8,976 nucleotides of DNA from DASXTS01 sp036505275 (GTDB lineage Bacteria; Actinomycetota; Actinomycetes; Mycobacteriales; Pseudonocardiaceae), in contig DASXTS010000307.1 of NCBI GenBank assembly GCA_036505275.1, positions 1-8,976 of the forward strand, read 5' to 3'. Positions 1 to 7,440 of this stretch are shown piece by piece (within the stretch, counting starts at the first letter, position 1; each line of letters begins with the position of its first letter). The notes under the pieces are model-generated. The model searched no databases, had not been told where the DNA came from, and saw only the letters and a program-made list of their open reading frames with translations. A program made the position numbers and the translations under genes.

Positions 1-806
1 AGACCGGCGCACCCCTGCCTGATCTCCTCCTGCGCGAGTCCTTCGGATGGGAGCTGGCGGCAGCGCGCAACATGCTCGTCGGCGGCTGGTACCTGGCCGT
101 CGGCGACGTGGACGAGGCTCGCCGGCGCTTCGCGCTGTCCCCGTCGGTGGATCGTGTCCCGGCGTTCGTCCGACTGACCAGGCTGTGCGGCAAGATCGAA
201 GTAGCCGCTGCCCTGGACGACCACGCGGAGGTGCGCGACGCCTACGACCGGCTCCTGCCCTTCGGCCCACTGTTCGCGTGCGGCGGCGCAGGCGCGGTGG
301 CCGTGTCGGGGTGCGTGCACGGCTGGCTCGGTGTCGGCGCCGCGGTGCTCAAACGGTGGGACGACGCGGAACGCCACCTGCGCACGGCCATCGCCGCGAA
401 CGAACAGGCCGGTACGCCACCGTTCACCGCCCGCGCGCAGTATGACCTCGCCCGGGTCCTGGTCGCCCGGGTCATGGTCGCCCGCGACCGCCGCGGCGAC
501 GCGGACGAGGCCGGTGCGTTCCTGGCCCTCGCGACCGCGACGGCCGGGCAACTCGGCATGGCCCCGCTGCTGCGCCGCTGCACCGAACTCGCGACGGCGG
601 CCGGCGGTGGCACGCTCACGCGCCGCGAACGCGAGATCGCCGAGCTGATCGCACAAGGCCTGACCAACCGGCAGATCGCGGCCAAGACCCACACGTCCGA
701 ACGCACCGTCGAGACACACGTGCGGCACTGCCTCGCCAAGCTCGGCCTCACCTCCCGGACCGAGCTCGGCGGGTGGGTGCGCGAAATACGTACCCGATCT
801 ACGTAG
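1..806 (+). CDS. LuxR-family transcriptional regulator, C-terminal part (5' end outside window)
   Basis: The reading frame is open from the first complete codon (position 3) to the TAG at 804-806, giving 267 residues with no start required inside the window, so this is the C-terminal part of a longer protein. The last 63 residues (from about residue 205) form a LuxR-type helix-turn-helix: it opens with LTRREREIAELIAQGLTNRQ, continues into an IAAKTHTSERTVETHV recognition-helix region and ends with the usual KLG segment. The preceding 200 residues are Ala/Leu/Arg-rich, with TPR-like helical stretches such as AVGDVDEARRRFAL and RWDDAERHLRTAI. That fits the helical middle domain of large LAL-type (AAA ATPase plus LuxR HTH) regulators, although any ATPase domain would lie upstream and is not seen. 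It probably binds promoter DNA as a cytoplasmic activator. Its target is unknown; the amidohydrolase gene follows closely on the same strand and may be co-transcribed. The HTH call is firm; LAL membership is inferred. Confidence 0.9.
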   Translation, partial: TGAPLPDLLLRESFGWELAAARNMLVGGWYLAVGDVDEARRRFALSPSVDRVPAFVRLTRLCGKIEVAAALDDHAEVRDAYDRLLPFGPLFACGGAGAVAVSGCVHGWLGVGAAVLKRWDDAERHLRTAIAANEQAGTPPFTARAQYDLARVLVARVMVARDRRGDADEAGAFLALATATAGQLGMAPLLRRCTELATAAGGGTLTRREREIAELIAQGLTNRQIAAKTHTSERTVETHVRHCLAKLGLTSRTELGGWVREIRTRST

Positions 807-850
807 CAACGCCGATGCCGCGGCCGCCCGCAGAGCCGACGCTGGCCGTC

Positions 851-2035
851 ATGACCACCCTCACCGAGCGGACCCGCCGCACCGCCATCCGCGCGGCCCG
901 CCTGTTCGACGGCGTCTCCGGCAGCATGACGCGCGACCCGCTGCTCGTCCTCGACGGCCCGCGCATCGTCGCCGTCGACCACCACGAGCAGCCGCCACCG
1001 GACGCCGATGTCATCGACCTCGGCGACGTCACGCTGCTGCCCGGCCTGATCGACACGCACGTACACCTCGCCTTCGACGCCTCGACCGACCCCGTCGGCG
1101 CGCTCGCTGTCCGCAGCGACACCGAAGCCCTCGCCGCGATGGCCGTGGCGGCCCGTGCCGCGGCCATCGGAGGCGTCACGACCGTCCGTGACCTCGGCGA
1201 CCGCGGCTACCTGTCGCTACTCCTGCGCGGAACCGAAGGGCTCCCGACGGTCGTCGCCGCCGGGCCGCCGATCACCACCCCGGGCGGGCACTGCCACTAC
1301 CTGGGCGGCCCGACGACCGATCCGCGCCGGGCCGTGCGCGAGCACGCCGACCGCGGGGTCGACGTCATCAAGATCATGGCCAGCGGCGGCACGCTGACCC
1401 CAGGCTCCCGGCAGGAGTGCGCGCAGTTCACCCCCGACGAACTGCACGCAGCGGTCGAGGAGGCCCATCGCCACGGCCTGCCGGTGACCGCGCACGCCCA
1501 CGGCACACAGGCAATCATCGACGCGCTCGCCGCCGGTGTCGACGGCATGGAACACGTCTCGTTCTGGACGGCCGACGGCATCGACGACCGGCCCGACGTC
1601 ATCCAGCAACTAGCGAACCGGCGGATCGTGGTGGGAGCGACCATGGGGCTGCGACCGATGCCGGGCGCCGCCCCGCCGCCACCGGTCGCGGCGCGGCTGC
1701 CGAAGATCATCGCCAACACCCGCCGCCTGGTCGAGACGGGTGCGCCGGTGGTCGCCGGAACCGACGCCGGTATCGGCCCCGTCAAGCCGCACGACGTCGC
1801 CCGCTACACCCTGCCGTTCTTCGCCCAACTCGGGATCGGCCCCCTCGAAGCCCTCCGCACTCTGACCTCGACCGCCGCCGCCGTCTGCGGCCTGGCCGAC
1901 CGCAAGGGACGCCTCGCCACCGGCTACGACGCCGACATCCTCGCCGTGCACGGCGACCCGACCGCCGACCCCGACGCGATGCACCGCATCGCCGCCGTCT
2001 ACCTCGCCGGCACACCCCTGGAGGCCAACCAATGA
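851..2035 (+). CDS. Metal-dependent amidohydrolase (imidazolonepropionase/prolidase-like)
   Basis: From the ATG at 851 this is a 394-residue protein of the amidohydrolase superfamily, a TIM-barrel hydrolase with a small flanking beta-sandwich. All expected metal ligands are visible: the HxH pair H70/H72 in LIDTHVHLAF, a lysine (K174, DVIKIMASGG) in the place of the carboxylated bridging lysine, H215 (VTAHAHG), H235 (GMEHVSF) and D305 (AGTDAGIG). The N-terminal RAARLFDGVSG and C-terminal GYDADILAV segments are typical of the imidazolonepropionase-like and Xaa-Pro dipeptidase-like branch, whose members cleave amide bonds in N-acylated amino acids, dipeptides or cyclic amides. The true substrate cannot be read from sequence. 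Start choice: the frame is open back to a GTG at 773, which would overlap the regulator gene, with another ATG at 815. The ATG at 851 sits closest to the family N-terminus; none of the three has a strong Shine-Dalgarno. The gene probably forms an operon with the LuxR-type gene upstream. Confidence 0.9.
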   Translation: MTTLTERTRRTAIRAARLFDGVSGSMTRDPLLVLDGPRIVAVDHHEQPPPDADVIDLGDVTLLPGLIDTHVHLAFDASTDPVGALAVRSDTEALAAMAVAARAAAIGGVTTVRDLGDRGYLSLLLRGTEGLPTVVAAGPPITTPGGHCHYLGGPTTDPRRAVREHADRGVDVIKIMASGGTLTPGSRQECAQFTPDELHAAVEEAHRHGLPVTAHAHGTQAIIDALAAGVDGMEHVSFWTADGIDDRPDVIQQLANRRIVVGATMGLRPMPGAAPPPPVAARLPKIIANTRRLVETGAPVVAGTDAGIGPVKPHDVARYTLPFFAQLGIGPLEALRTLTSTAAAVCGLADRKGRLATGYDADILAVHGDPTADPDAMHRIAAVYLAGTPLEANQ

Positions 2036-2266
2036 ATGCGGGGCGGGACACACCTGGCCATCGGATACGACCCCGAGCACGTGTCCGCCCCGGCAGCGTG
2101 GGATCTCATGGTGGACAACCTCGACGCCACCCACGACACGTGGCGGGCGGATGGCCTGCCCGTGACCCCGATCAGGGACGGGCCACCCCACCGCTGCTTT
2201 GAGGTGACGGACCCAGACGGCCACGTCCTCGCCGTTCGCGACAGCCACGTGATCGGTCCGGTTTAG
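2036..2266 (+). pseudogene. Truncated VOC (glyoxalase/bleomycin-resistance fold) protein, second half only
   Basis: An ATG at 2036 follows the amidohydrolase TGA (2033-2035) directly and in the same reading frame, opening a 76-residue ORF that ends at TAG 2264-2266. Its sequence resembles the end of the first module and all of the second module of a VOC-superfamily protein: RGGTHLAIGY, then AAWDLMVDNLDATHDTWRADG as the module helix, and FEVTDPDGHVLAVRDS as the closing strands. Usual VOC proteins have about 120-140 residues in two paired modules, so the first 45-50 residues are missing. The last strand carries His/Ala where many relatives have the metal-binding Glu. The simplest reading is that a deletion joined the amidohydrolase end to the remainder of a VOC gene. 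An alternative is a short functional one-module VOC protein that dimerises and is translated by stop-start coupling. Another ATG at 2032 overlaps the stop codon but opens a different frame that encodes nothing recognisable. Confidence 0.6.
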
Positions 2267-2276
2267 GTTTAGGTTG
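2260..2276. repeat. Three short tandem GGTTTA-type hexamers
   Basis: The sequence reads GGTTTA, GGTTTA, GGTTGA in tandem. The first copy supplies the TAG stop codon of the truncated VOC ORF. It is more AT-rich than its surroundings. No function can be assigned; it may be a replication-slippage product at the end of a decayed gene. Confidence 0.5.
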
Positions 2277-2280
2277 AGGG

Positions 2281-2297
2281 CCTGCCTGACCGGCAGG
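2281..2297. terminator. Possible weak terminator between convergent genes
   Basis: CCTGCC (2281-2286) and GGCAGG (2292-2297) can pair around a 5-nt loop. The hairpin sits in the 36-bp gap between the plus-strand VOC fragment and the minus-strand LAL regulator, where a shared terminator would be expected. The stem is only 6 bp and no clear T-run follows on either strand, so this is a weak call. Confidence 0.3.
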
Positions 2298-2302
2298 GGC
2301 GA

Positions 2303-4933
2303 TCAGCGCACCCGGTCCAGGACGGTGGCCAGCTCCGCCCTGCGGGTCACGCCGAGCTTGGCGTAGGCGCTCTGCAGGTGGTTGTCGACTGTCCTGGCGG
2401 ACAGGTGCAATGCGCCGGCGATCTCCTTGCTGGTGGCGCCGCGGGCGGCGAGCATCACCACCTCGGACTCGCGCCTGGTCAGCGGCACGGCGGCGGCGGG
2501 CCGCAGCAGGCCAGGGGTTTGGGCGTCCTCGCACTTCTGAATCAGATAAGCGGCCCGGCCGTCCAGCCTGGCCGCATCCCGTGGCCGGCCGGACCGGCGG
2601 TACGCGCGGACGCCGGACAGCGCCACCTCGGCGGCGTACAGCGAGGCACCGAGCGCCTCGAACCGGTTGGCGGCGCCGGCCAGCAACTCTGGGTCGTCGG
2701 CGACCGCCGCTCGGGCATGCAGGGCATAACAGTCAACGAGATCGCTCTCGCCCTGCGCGGCAAGGTCCACCAGCCGATCACACACGGCGGCGGGGTCGCC
2801 CAGGCGTACCACGTCGTGCCGCAGCCACGCCTCTGAGCAGTAGTGCGCGGTGTCGGCAGCCCGATCGGCCGCGGCCAGCAGGAGTTGCCGCGCACCGGCC
2901 AGGTCGCCGCTGGCGGCCGCCGTCCAGGCCCAGCCGAGCTGCTGTTCGCAGGCCAGGTAGCCGATGTCGCCCAGGGCGGCCGCCTCGGCCAGCGCATTGC
3001 GCGCCGAACCGACCTGACCTCTCACCGCGGCCGCGGTGGCCAGCGCGGAGAGCACCAGGCGCCGTGGCCACGGGTAGTTCTTGTCCCGGCACAACGCGAC
3101 CGACTCCGCGAACCAGCGGTATGCCGTCGCCGGCCGCCCACTCAGCAACGCGCAACGGCCGTGGTGGTAGGCGAACCAGATCCGGCCGATGGCCGACCGG
3201 TCGCGCACCGCCAACTCGCTACCCTCGATCGCCCGTTCGGTGGCGTCGGCCAGCCGACCAGCTTCAGAAAGTGCCAGCACCTCGTTGATCAGGTGTGTGC
3301 TCGGATGCACCATCGCAAACTGCTTGCCCAGCCGGCGGTGGTCGTCGAAGCCCTGCCGGGCCACCGCGAGCCCACGCTCGCACTGGCCGGTCAGAACCAG
3401 GCCCGCGGCGAGCGGCACCGCCCGGAGCACCGCCGTTCGCAGGTCGACGGCGTCCTGCGCGGCGAGGGTCTTCAGCGCCTCGGCCGGGTGCCCGGAGTGC
3501 AGCTGCACCCTGGCCTCCACGGCCAACAGTTCGTTGCGCCCGGCTGCGCCGCTGACCCTGGCTCGGCCCTCATGGCTGACCTGCAGCGCGCGCTCCGGCG
3601 CCAGCATGCCCCACGTCAGGTTGCGCACCCTGGTGGCGATCACCGCCACCAGGTCGGACTCGTCTACGGCGTCGTGCTGAGCGATCGCCAGCTCGGCCTC
3701 GGCCTCGGCGAACCGGCCGAGCTCGTAGAGCGCCTCGCCGAGCAGCAGCCGGGTCTCGACCCCAGCACGGTTAGCCAGCGTCGCCAGCGCCAGCCGGCGA
3801 ACGGTGGCGAAGTCATGCCCGTAGCGGGCCATCCGGGTGGCGGCCAGCAACAGCTCCGGGTCAGCCGTGCCGTCGGCGTCCAGGCGCCAGGTCGCCACCC
3901 GTAGCGGATCGCCGGCACGGCGCGCTCCCGTGCGTTCCACCCGATCGGCGTGCTGCAACAGCAACCGGCGGCGGGTCAGCAGCGGCAGCCGGCCGCGCAG
4001 CACCTCGGCGTAGAGCGGGTGCGCCAGACTCACCTCGTGCCGCCGGCCCTCGACCATCACCGTCACCAGACCGCCGCGCTCCAGCTGCTCCAGCAGCTCC
4101 ATCGCGGCCACCTCGGCTAGCTCGGTGAGCCCGACCGGGCCGACGGTGGCGAGCAGGTCCAGCACCGCCCGGCCAGCCGGCTCCACCGCCCCCACGTGCG
4201 TCTCGACCAGCTCGACCAGGGGCGCGGTGCTCACCAGCGGGCCAGTCAGCCGCCACACCCCCTGCTCCGCGACCAGCCGACCGCTTGTCAGCGCGCCGCG
4301 CACCAGCTCTCGAACGAACAGCAGGTTCCCCCGGCTGACCGCGTAGACGTCGGCCACGGTGCCGGCCTCCACCGGGCCACCGAGCACCGCACACAACAGC
4401 TGATGGATTTGCGGCCCGGACAGCTCGGCGAGATCGACACGCACGCCGCGGTCGCCGCGCCACAGCGCGGACACCGCATCCGGGATCGGTTCGCCGGTTC
4501 GCACCGTGCCGACCAGGAACACCGCGGTGGCGTCGACCAGTTGGGTGAGCAGCGTCAGCGAGGTTCGGTCCAGCATGTGGATGTCGTCGGCGAGCAGCAC
4601 GAACGGCTCGGGGCTGGCCGCTCGGAACGCGGCGAGCACGCCGTCGAACAGCGCGACCACGTCCGATCGGTTCCGGCCGACCGCCGGCGGCAGTAGGTGG
4701 GCCAGCGCGCCGAGCGGGATCTGGGTGGCCGCGGCGCTTGCGCTCACCCGGCCACAAGCCCGGCGAGCGGCCGCGGCGATGGCGAGGAACTCGTCGGCCA
4801 ACCTGGTCTTGCCGACCCCGGCCGGGCCGCAGATCAGCACGCCGTGCCGGGTCCCGTCGGTGAGGACCGCCGCCAGATCGGCCAGCTCGCCGTCCCGGCC
4901 GACCAACGGCCATCGCGCCGACCGTTCGGCCAT
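2303..4933 (-). CDS. LAL-type (large ATP-binding LuxR-family) transcriptional regulator
   Basis: An 876-residue protein with the full LAL layout. An N-terminal AAA-type ATPase opens with LVGRDGELADL, has Walker A GPAGVGKT at residues 36-43 and Walker B ending in ADD (about 111-117, PFVLLADDIHMLD). A long helical, TPR-like middle contains repeated paired-helix segments such as LLGEALYELGRFAEAEAELA. A C-terminal LuxR HTH occupies residues 818-876 (LTRRESEVVMLAARGATSKE, then a LSARTVDNH recognition helix, then KLG). About 870-950 residues is the normal size, so the gene looks complete and intact. Such proteins bind ATP and an inducer and activate transcription in the cytoplasm; examples include MalT and pathway-specific activators in antibiotic clusters. 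The ATG complement at 4931-4933 is the likely start; a GGTGA lies just upstream, which is not a strong Shine-Dalgarno. It is divergent from the secreted protease gene, making that gene and itself plausible targets. This is inference. Confidence 0.95.
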   Translation of the reverse strand: MAERSARWPLVGRDGELADLAAVLTDGTRHGVLICGPAGVGKTRLADEFLAIAAAARRACGRVSASAAATQIPLGALAHLLPPAVGRNRSDVVALFDGVLAAFRAASPEPFVLLADDIHMLDRTSLTLLTQLVDATAVFLVGTVRTGEPIPDAVSALWRGDRGVRVDLAELSGPQIHQLLCAVLGGPVEAGTVADVYAVSRGNLLFVRELVRGALTSGRLVAEQGVWRLTGPLVSTAPLVELVETHVGAVEPAGRAVLDLLATVGPVGLTELAEVAAMELLEQLERGGLVTVMVEGRRHEVSLAHPLYAEVLRGRLPLLTRRRLLLQHADRVERTGARRAGDPLRVATWRLDADGTADPELLLAATRMARYGHDFATVRRLALATLANRAGVETRLLLGEALYELGRFAEAEAELAIAQHDAVDESDLVAVIATRVRNLTWGMLAPERALQVSHEGRARVSGAAGRNELLAVEARVQLHSGHPAEALKTLAAQDAVDLRTAVLRAVPLAAGLVLTGQCERGLAVARQGFDDHRRLGKQFAMVHPSTHLINEVLALSEAGRLADATERAIEGSELAVRDRSAIGRIWFAYHHGRCALLSGRPATAYRWFAESVALCRDKNYPWPRRLVLSALATAAAVRGQVGSARNALAEAAALGDIGYLACEQQLGWAWTAAASGDLAGARQLLLAAADRAADTAHYCSEAWLRHDVVRLGDPAAVCDRLVDLAAQGESDLVDCYALHARAAVADDPELLAGAANRFEALGASLYAAEVALSGVRAYRRSGRPRDAARLDGRAAYLIQKCEDAQTPGLLRPAAAVPLTRRESEVVMLAARGATSKEIAGALHLSARTVDNHLQSAYAKLGVTRRAELATVLDRVR

Positions 4934-5087
4934 GCGGTCACCGTACGTCCCTCACCGGGCACACACCATGAATTACCTACCTACGCCCGCCCGGAATTTG
5001 AGTAACCGCAACTCAGGTGTCGGCCGCTCGGACTTGCGAGGTTGGCATCACCCAAAAACACGTCTCTCGAAACATAAAGGTGGAACA
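4934..5087. promoter_or_regulatory. Shared divergent control region between LAL regulator and secreted protease
   Basis: These 154 bp separate two divergent start codons and must hold the promoters for both. The stretch is less GC-rich than the flanking genes, particularly 4969-5020 and 5050-5078. A small dyad, TGAGT (4999-5003) and ACTCA (5011-5015) spaced by 7 bp, lies near the middle and could be an operator. I cannot place -35 and -10 boxes with confidence. The role as a control region follows from gene geometry; the dyad as an operator is a guess. Confidence 0.45.
5076..5083 (+). promoter_or_regulatory. Ribosome binding site of the secreted protease gene
   Basis: AAAGGTGG lies four bases before the GTG at 5088-5090 and matches the anti-Shine-Dalgarno well. 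This decides the protease start: the frame stays open for 194 further codons upstream (back to 4506), but that part runs antisense through the LAL gene and encodes nothing plausible. Starting at 5088 puts a signal peptide at the N-terminus. Confidence 0.75.
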
Positions 5088-6413
5088 GTGTTTTCTCGTC
5101 ATCCCCTGCCCAGGCGATCTTCCCGGCTCCGCTGGACCGCGGCGGCCGGTGCCGTGGCCGTGGCGGCCCTCCTGGCGCTGGACGGCTCGGCCACCGCGGA
5201 CACGGCCGCCAGCGAGCCGGCGAGGCGGTTGACCGACCAGCCGCTGCAGATCAACGACCCGGTGCCGGCCGGGTTCACATCCTGGAACGAGCTGCACGCC
5301 ACGCAGGAGCGGCTCAGTTCGGTGTCCGACCGGCTCCACGAGTCCGCCCAGGCCCCCGACGGTACCGGCTTCGGCTCGATCGTCGCCGAACCGGCGGCCA
5401 ACCAGCTCCGGCTGTACTGGAAGGGTGCACTGCCGGCGTCGGTCCGGGCCCTGATTGCCGGCGATACCGGCGTAGACATCGTCGTGCGACCGGCGGCCCA
5501 CTCCGAGGCCGAGCTGCTCGGTGAGGTCGACCGGCTGGTCGCCAGCCAGCCGAAGGCATCCGTGGCGCCCGCCACCAAGATCACCGGAGTTGCCCCCCGG
5601 CAGGACGCCAGCGGCCTGACGGTGTACGTCGACGGGTCCGCCGCCGAGGGCCGCGAACTGCCGGCAGTGCGTGCACTCGGCGTGCCGGTAACGGTCAAGG
5701 GTGGCGTGTCGCCCCAAGCGGTCAGCCGCGCCAACGACTCCAGCCCGTACTGGGGTGGCGCGAACTGGACCGGCAGCGGCGGCTGCACGACCGGGTTCGC
5801 CGTGAACCATGACGGCAGGACGAAGATGCTCAGCGCGGCCCACTGCGCCACGAACGGCATCAATGCCTACGACGGTGGCGGCACGATCGACGACCTGATG
5901 GGTCAGGTCACCACGTCGACCGACACCAAGCTGGACGCACTGCTGATCGACGCGAGGTCGGCCGGCCGGGTCTTCAACGGCGGTCCCGGTACCGGAGAGT
6001 TCACCAACCCGGTGCTCGGCCGGCACTTCAACAACGTCGGCGACTACATCTGCACCAGCGGCGCCTACTCGGGCACCCGGTGCAACATCAAGATCGTCGA
6101 GAGCGGTGTCACGCAGACGTTCACCAAGTCCGACGGCACCAAGGTGACGTTCAGCCGGCTTGCGCTGGCCGAGCAGCAGGACGATCTGAACGCCGGTGGC
6201 AATGGCGACAGCGGCGGCCCGGTGCTCGAGGTCGGCTCCGACCCCACCACCGTATGGGCCAAGGGCATCTTGACCGGCAACGACCCCACGAACGCCGCCG
6301 CGACCTGCACGGGCGTGCCGGCCAGCTCGACCCGCAAGTGCTCGTGGCGGATCTGGTACACGTCCGTGGCCCAGTCGCTGAACAACTTCGGCGCGACCAT
6401 CGTCACCGGCTGA
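5088..6413 (+). CDS. Secreted S1-family serine protease (chymotrypsin fold) with propeptide
   Basis: Starting at GTG 5088 this is a 441-residue preproprotein. Residues 1-36 form a signal peptide: an Arg-rich start (RRSSRLRW), hydrophobic core AAAGAVAVAALLAL and an Ala-x-Ala type end near SATADTA. A pro-region of about 170 residues follows, likely acting as folding chaperone and inhibitor as in alpha-lytic protease and streptogrisins. The mature domain starts near SPYWGGANWTGSGGC. The catalytic triad is visible: His252 in SAAHCA, Asp283 in KLDALLIDA and Ser375 in GNGDSGGPV. Cysteines are placed for disulfides (SGGC with AAHC; ICTSGAYSGTRC; TCTGVPASSTRKC). The protein is expected to be exported and to hydrolyse extracellular protein; its specificity is not readable. 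It stands alone on the plus strand, divergent from the LAL regulator, and is closed by a strong hairpin. Nothing indicates damage. MEROPS subfamily assignment needs a search. Confidence 0.93.
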   Translation: MFSRHPLPRRSSRLRWTAAAGAVAVAALLALDGSATADTAASEPARRLTDQPLQINDPVPAGFTSWNELHATQERLSSVSDRLHESAQAPDGTGFGSIVAEPAANQLRLYWKGALPASVRALIAGDTGVDIVVRPAAHSEAELLGEVDRLVASQPKASVAPATKITGVAPRQDASGLTVYVDGSAAEGRELPAVRALGVPVTVKGGVSPQAVSRANDSSPYWGGANWTGSGGCTTGFAVNHDGRTKMLSAAHCATNGINAYDGGGTIDDLMGQVTTSTDTKLDALLIDARSAGRVFNGGPGTGEFTNPVLGRHFNNVGDYICTSGAYSGTRCNIKIVESGVTQTFTKSDGTKVTFSRLALAEQQDDLNAGGNGDSGGPVLEVGSDPTTVWAKGILTGNDPTNAAATCTGVPASSTRKCSWRIWYTSVAQSLNNFGATIVTG

Positions 6414-6420
6414 GATCTAC

Positions 6421-6450
6421 TCAGCGACACTCGGCGACACTCGGCGACAC
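6421..6450. repeat. Three tandem 10-bp repeats after the protease stop
   Basis: TCAGCGACAC is followed by two exact copies of TCGGCGACAC, back to back, starting 7 bp after the protease TGA. The copies differ at one base only. They lie between the stop codon and the terminator hairpin. The origin is probably slippage; no function is evident. Confidence 0.8.
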
Positions 6451-6451
6451 C

Positions 6452-6490
6452 AAAGGCCTTCCAGTTGGACCATCCGGCTGGAAGGCCTTT
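6452..6490 (+). terminator. Strong hairpin terminator of the protease gene
   Basis: The arms AAAGGCCTTCCAG (6452-6464) and CTGGAAGGCCTTT (6478-6490) are perfectly complementary over 13 bp. In the plus-strand RNA the stem can extend inward by five more pairs (two of them U-G) to a CCA loop. The right arm ends in TTT with no longer U-run, as is usual for GC-rich actinobacterial terminators, and the A3/T3 flanks would also let it act from the other side. It lies 38 bp after the protease stop codon. Confidence 0.85.
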
Positions 6491-6591
6491 CGCTGTCTGG
6501 CGATGGATGTCACATCGTCGCCGAACGGACCGTCCTGCTGGGAGACGGCGGGATGGGATGACGGAGTTGAGCACCTTGCCCGTTTCGATGT

Positions 6592-7271
6592 CAGATCAAG
6601 CCGCACCGGGCCGAAACGTTCAAGCCGTCGAACGATCCGTTGTTCGTGGACAAGGCCTTCGACGTCGTCGGCCTGTACGCCAACCCGCCGGAGGGAGCGA
6701 TCGTGCTCTGTGTCGATGAGAAGTCCCAATGCCAGGCGCCGGCCCGCTCGCAGCCGACGTTCCCGATGATGCCGGGCATGCCGAGAAGCGAACCCACGAC
6801 TACGTGCGGCACGGCACGACCAGCCTGTTCGCCGCGTTCAACACCGCCGTCGGCACGGTGATCAGTTCGCTGCACCGCCGGCATCGCACGATCGAGTTCA
6901 AGAAGTTCCTCGCCAAGATCGACGCCCAGGTGCCCGCACACCTGGATGTGCACCTGGTCTGCGACAACTACGGCACGCACAAGACCCCGGCGATCGCGAC
7001 GTGGCTCGCCACGCACCCGCGCTTCCACATGCACTACACGCCCACGTACTCCAGTTGGATCAACCAAGTAGAACGCTGGTTCGGCTACCTCACCGACGAC
7101 CTGCTGCGCCGTAGCGACCACCGCAGCGTCCAGGCACTGGAGAAAGACATCCGCGACTGGGTCCAGGCCTGGAACGAGAACCCCAAGCCGTTCGTGTGGA
7201 CCAAGACCGCCGAACAGATCCTCGACTCACTCGGCCGACTTATTCAACGAATCAACGGCGCAGGACACTAG
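6592..7271 (+). pseudogene. IS630-family transposase remnant, N-terminus lost and frame broken
   Basis: Two overlapping frames together read as the DDE domain of an IS630-family (IS630-Tc1-mariner) transposase. Frame one runs from about 6592 to 6783: QIKPHRAETFK, then FVDKAFDVVGLYANPPEGA and CVDEKSQ, with the first catalytic Asp at 6715. Frame two runs from 6783 to TAG 7269-7271: EKRTHDYVRHGTTSLFAAFN, then CDNYGTHK (second Asp at 6963) and TPTYSSWINQVERWF (catalytic Glu at 7071). The switch falls in PMMPGMP/EKRTHDY and equals a loss of one base, or a -1 shift, near 6781-6785. Full-length relatives have a further 130 or so N-terminal residues with helix-turn-helix domains. Here frame one is blocked by TGA at 6568-6570 and no HTH is seen. 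I could not identify terminal inverted repeats or a TA target duplication, so the element ends are unknown. The C-terminal catalytic part is well preserved, suggesting recent decay. Confidence 0.88.
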
Positions 7272-7440
7272 GAGCGCGCTGATTTACTCAGACGCTCTGC
7301 CGTGCGACGGCAAATTCGTCGTTCAGTCTGGGTTGATTCGATACGTCGTTCCGAGTTCTCGCCCTCACGGCAGTCTCAGCCCCTCGCGAAATGTCCAACT
7401 CGTCATCGCCCCAGAAAGTAGCCACTAAATCTGCAAACTC
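7272..7440. other. Lower-GC intergenic stretch with small hairpin, possible IS right end
   Basis: These 169 bp between the transposase remnant and the VOC gene are visibly less GC-rich than the rest of the window. They hold a hairpin TGCCGT-GCG-ACGGCA (7298-7312), which could end transposase transcription, and a direct repeat of CGTCGTTC (7317-7324 and 7344-7351). The right end of the insertion sequence should lie here, but I found no matching inverted repeat on the left side. No coding sequence is convincing. Confidence 0.5.

Noticed and set aside
242..1066. Long open frames on the strand opposite the regulator and amidohydrolase
   Set aside because: These are high-GC shadow frames, rich in Arg/Ala/Gly with no family motif; the sense frames carry clear domains.
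2410..3904. Plus-strand open frames across the LAL regulator gene
   Set aside because: Low-complexity Arg/Pro/Gly-rich translations antisense to a gene with intact Walker A, Walker B and HTH motifs.
4506..5087. Upstream extension of the protease frame by 194 codons
   Set aside because: It runs antisense through the LAL regulator gene, while the GTG at 5088 has a good Shine-Dalgarno and begins a signal peptide.
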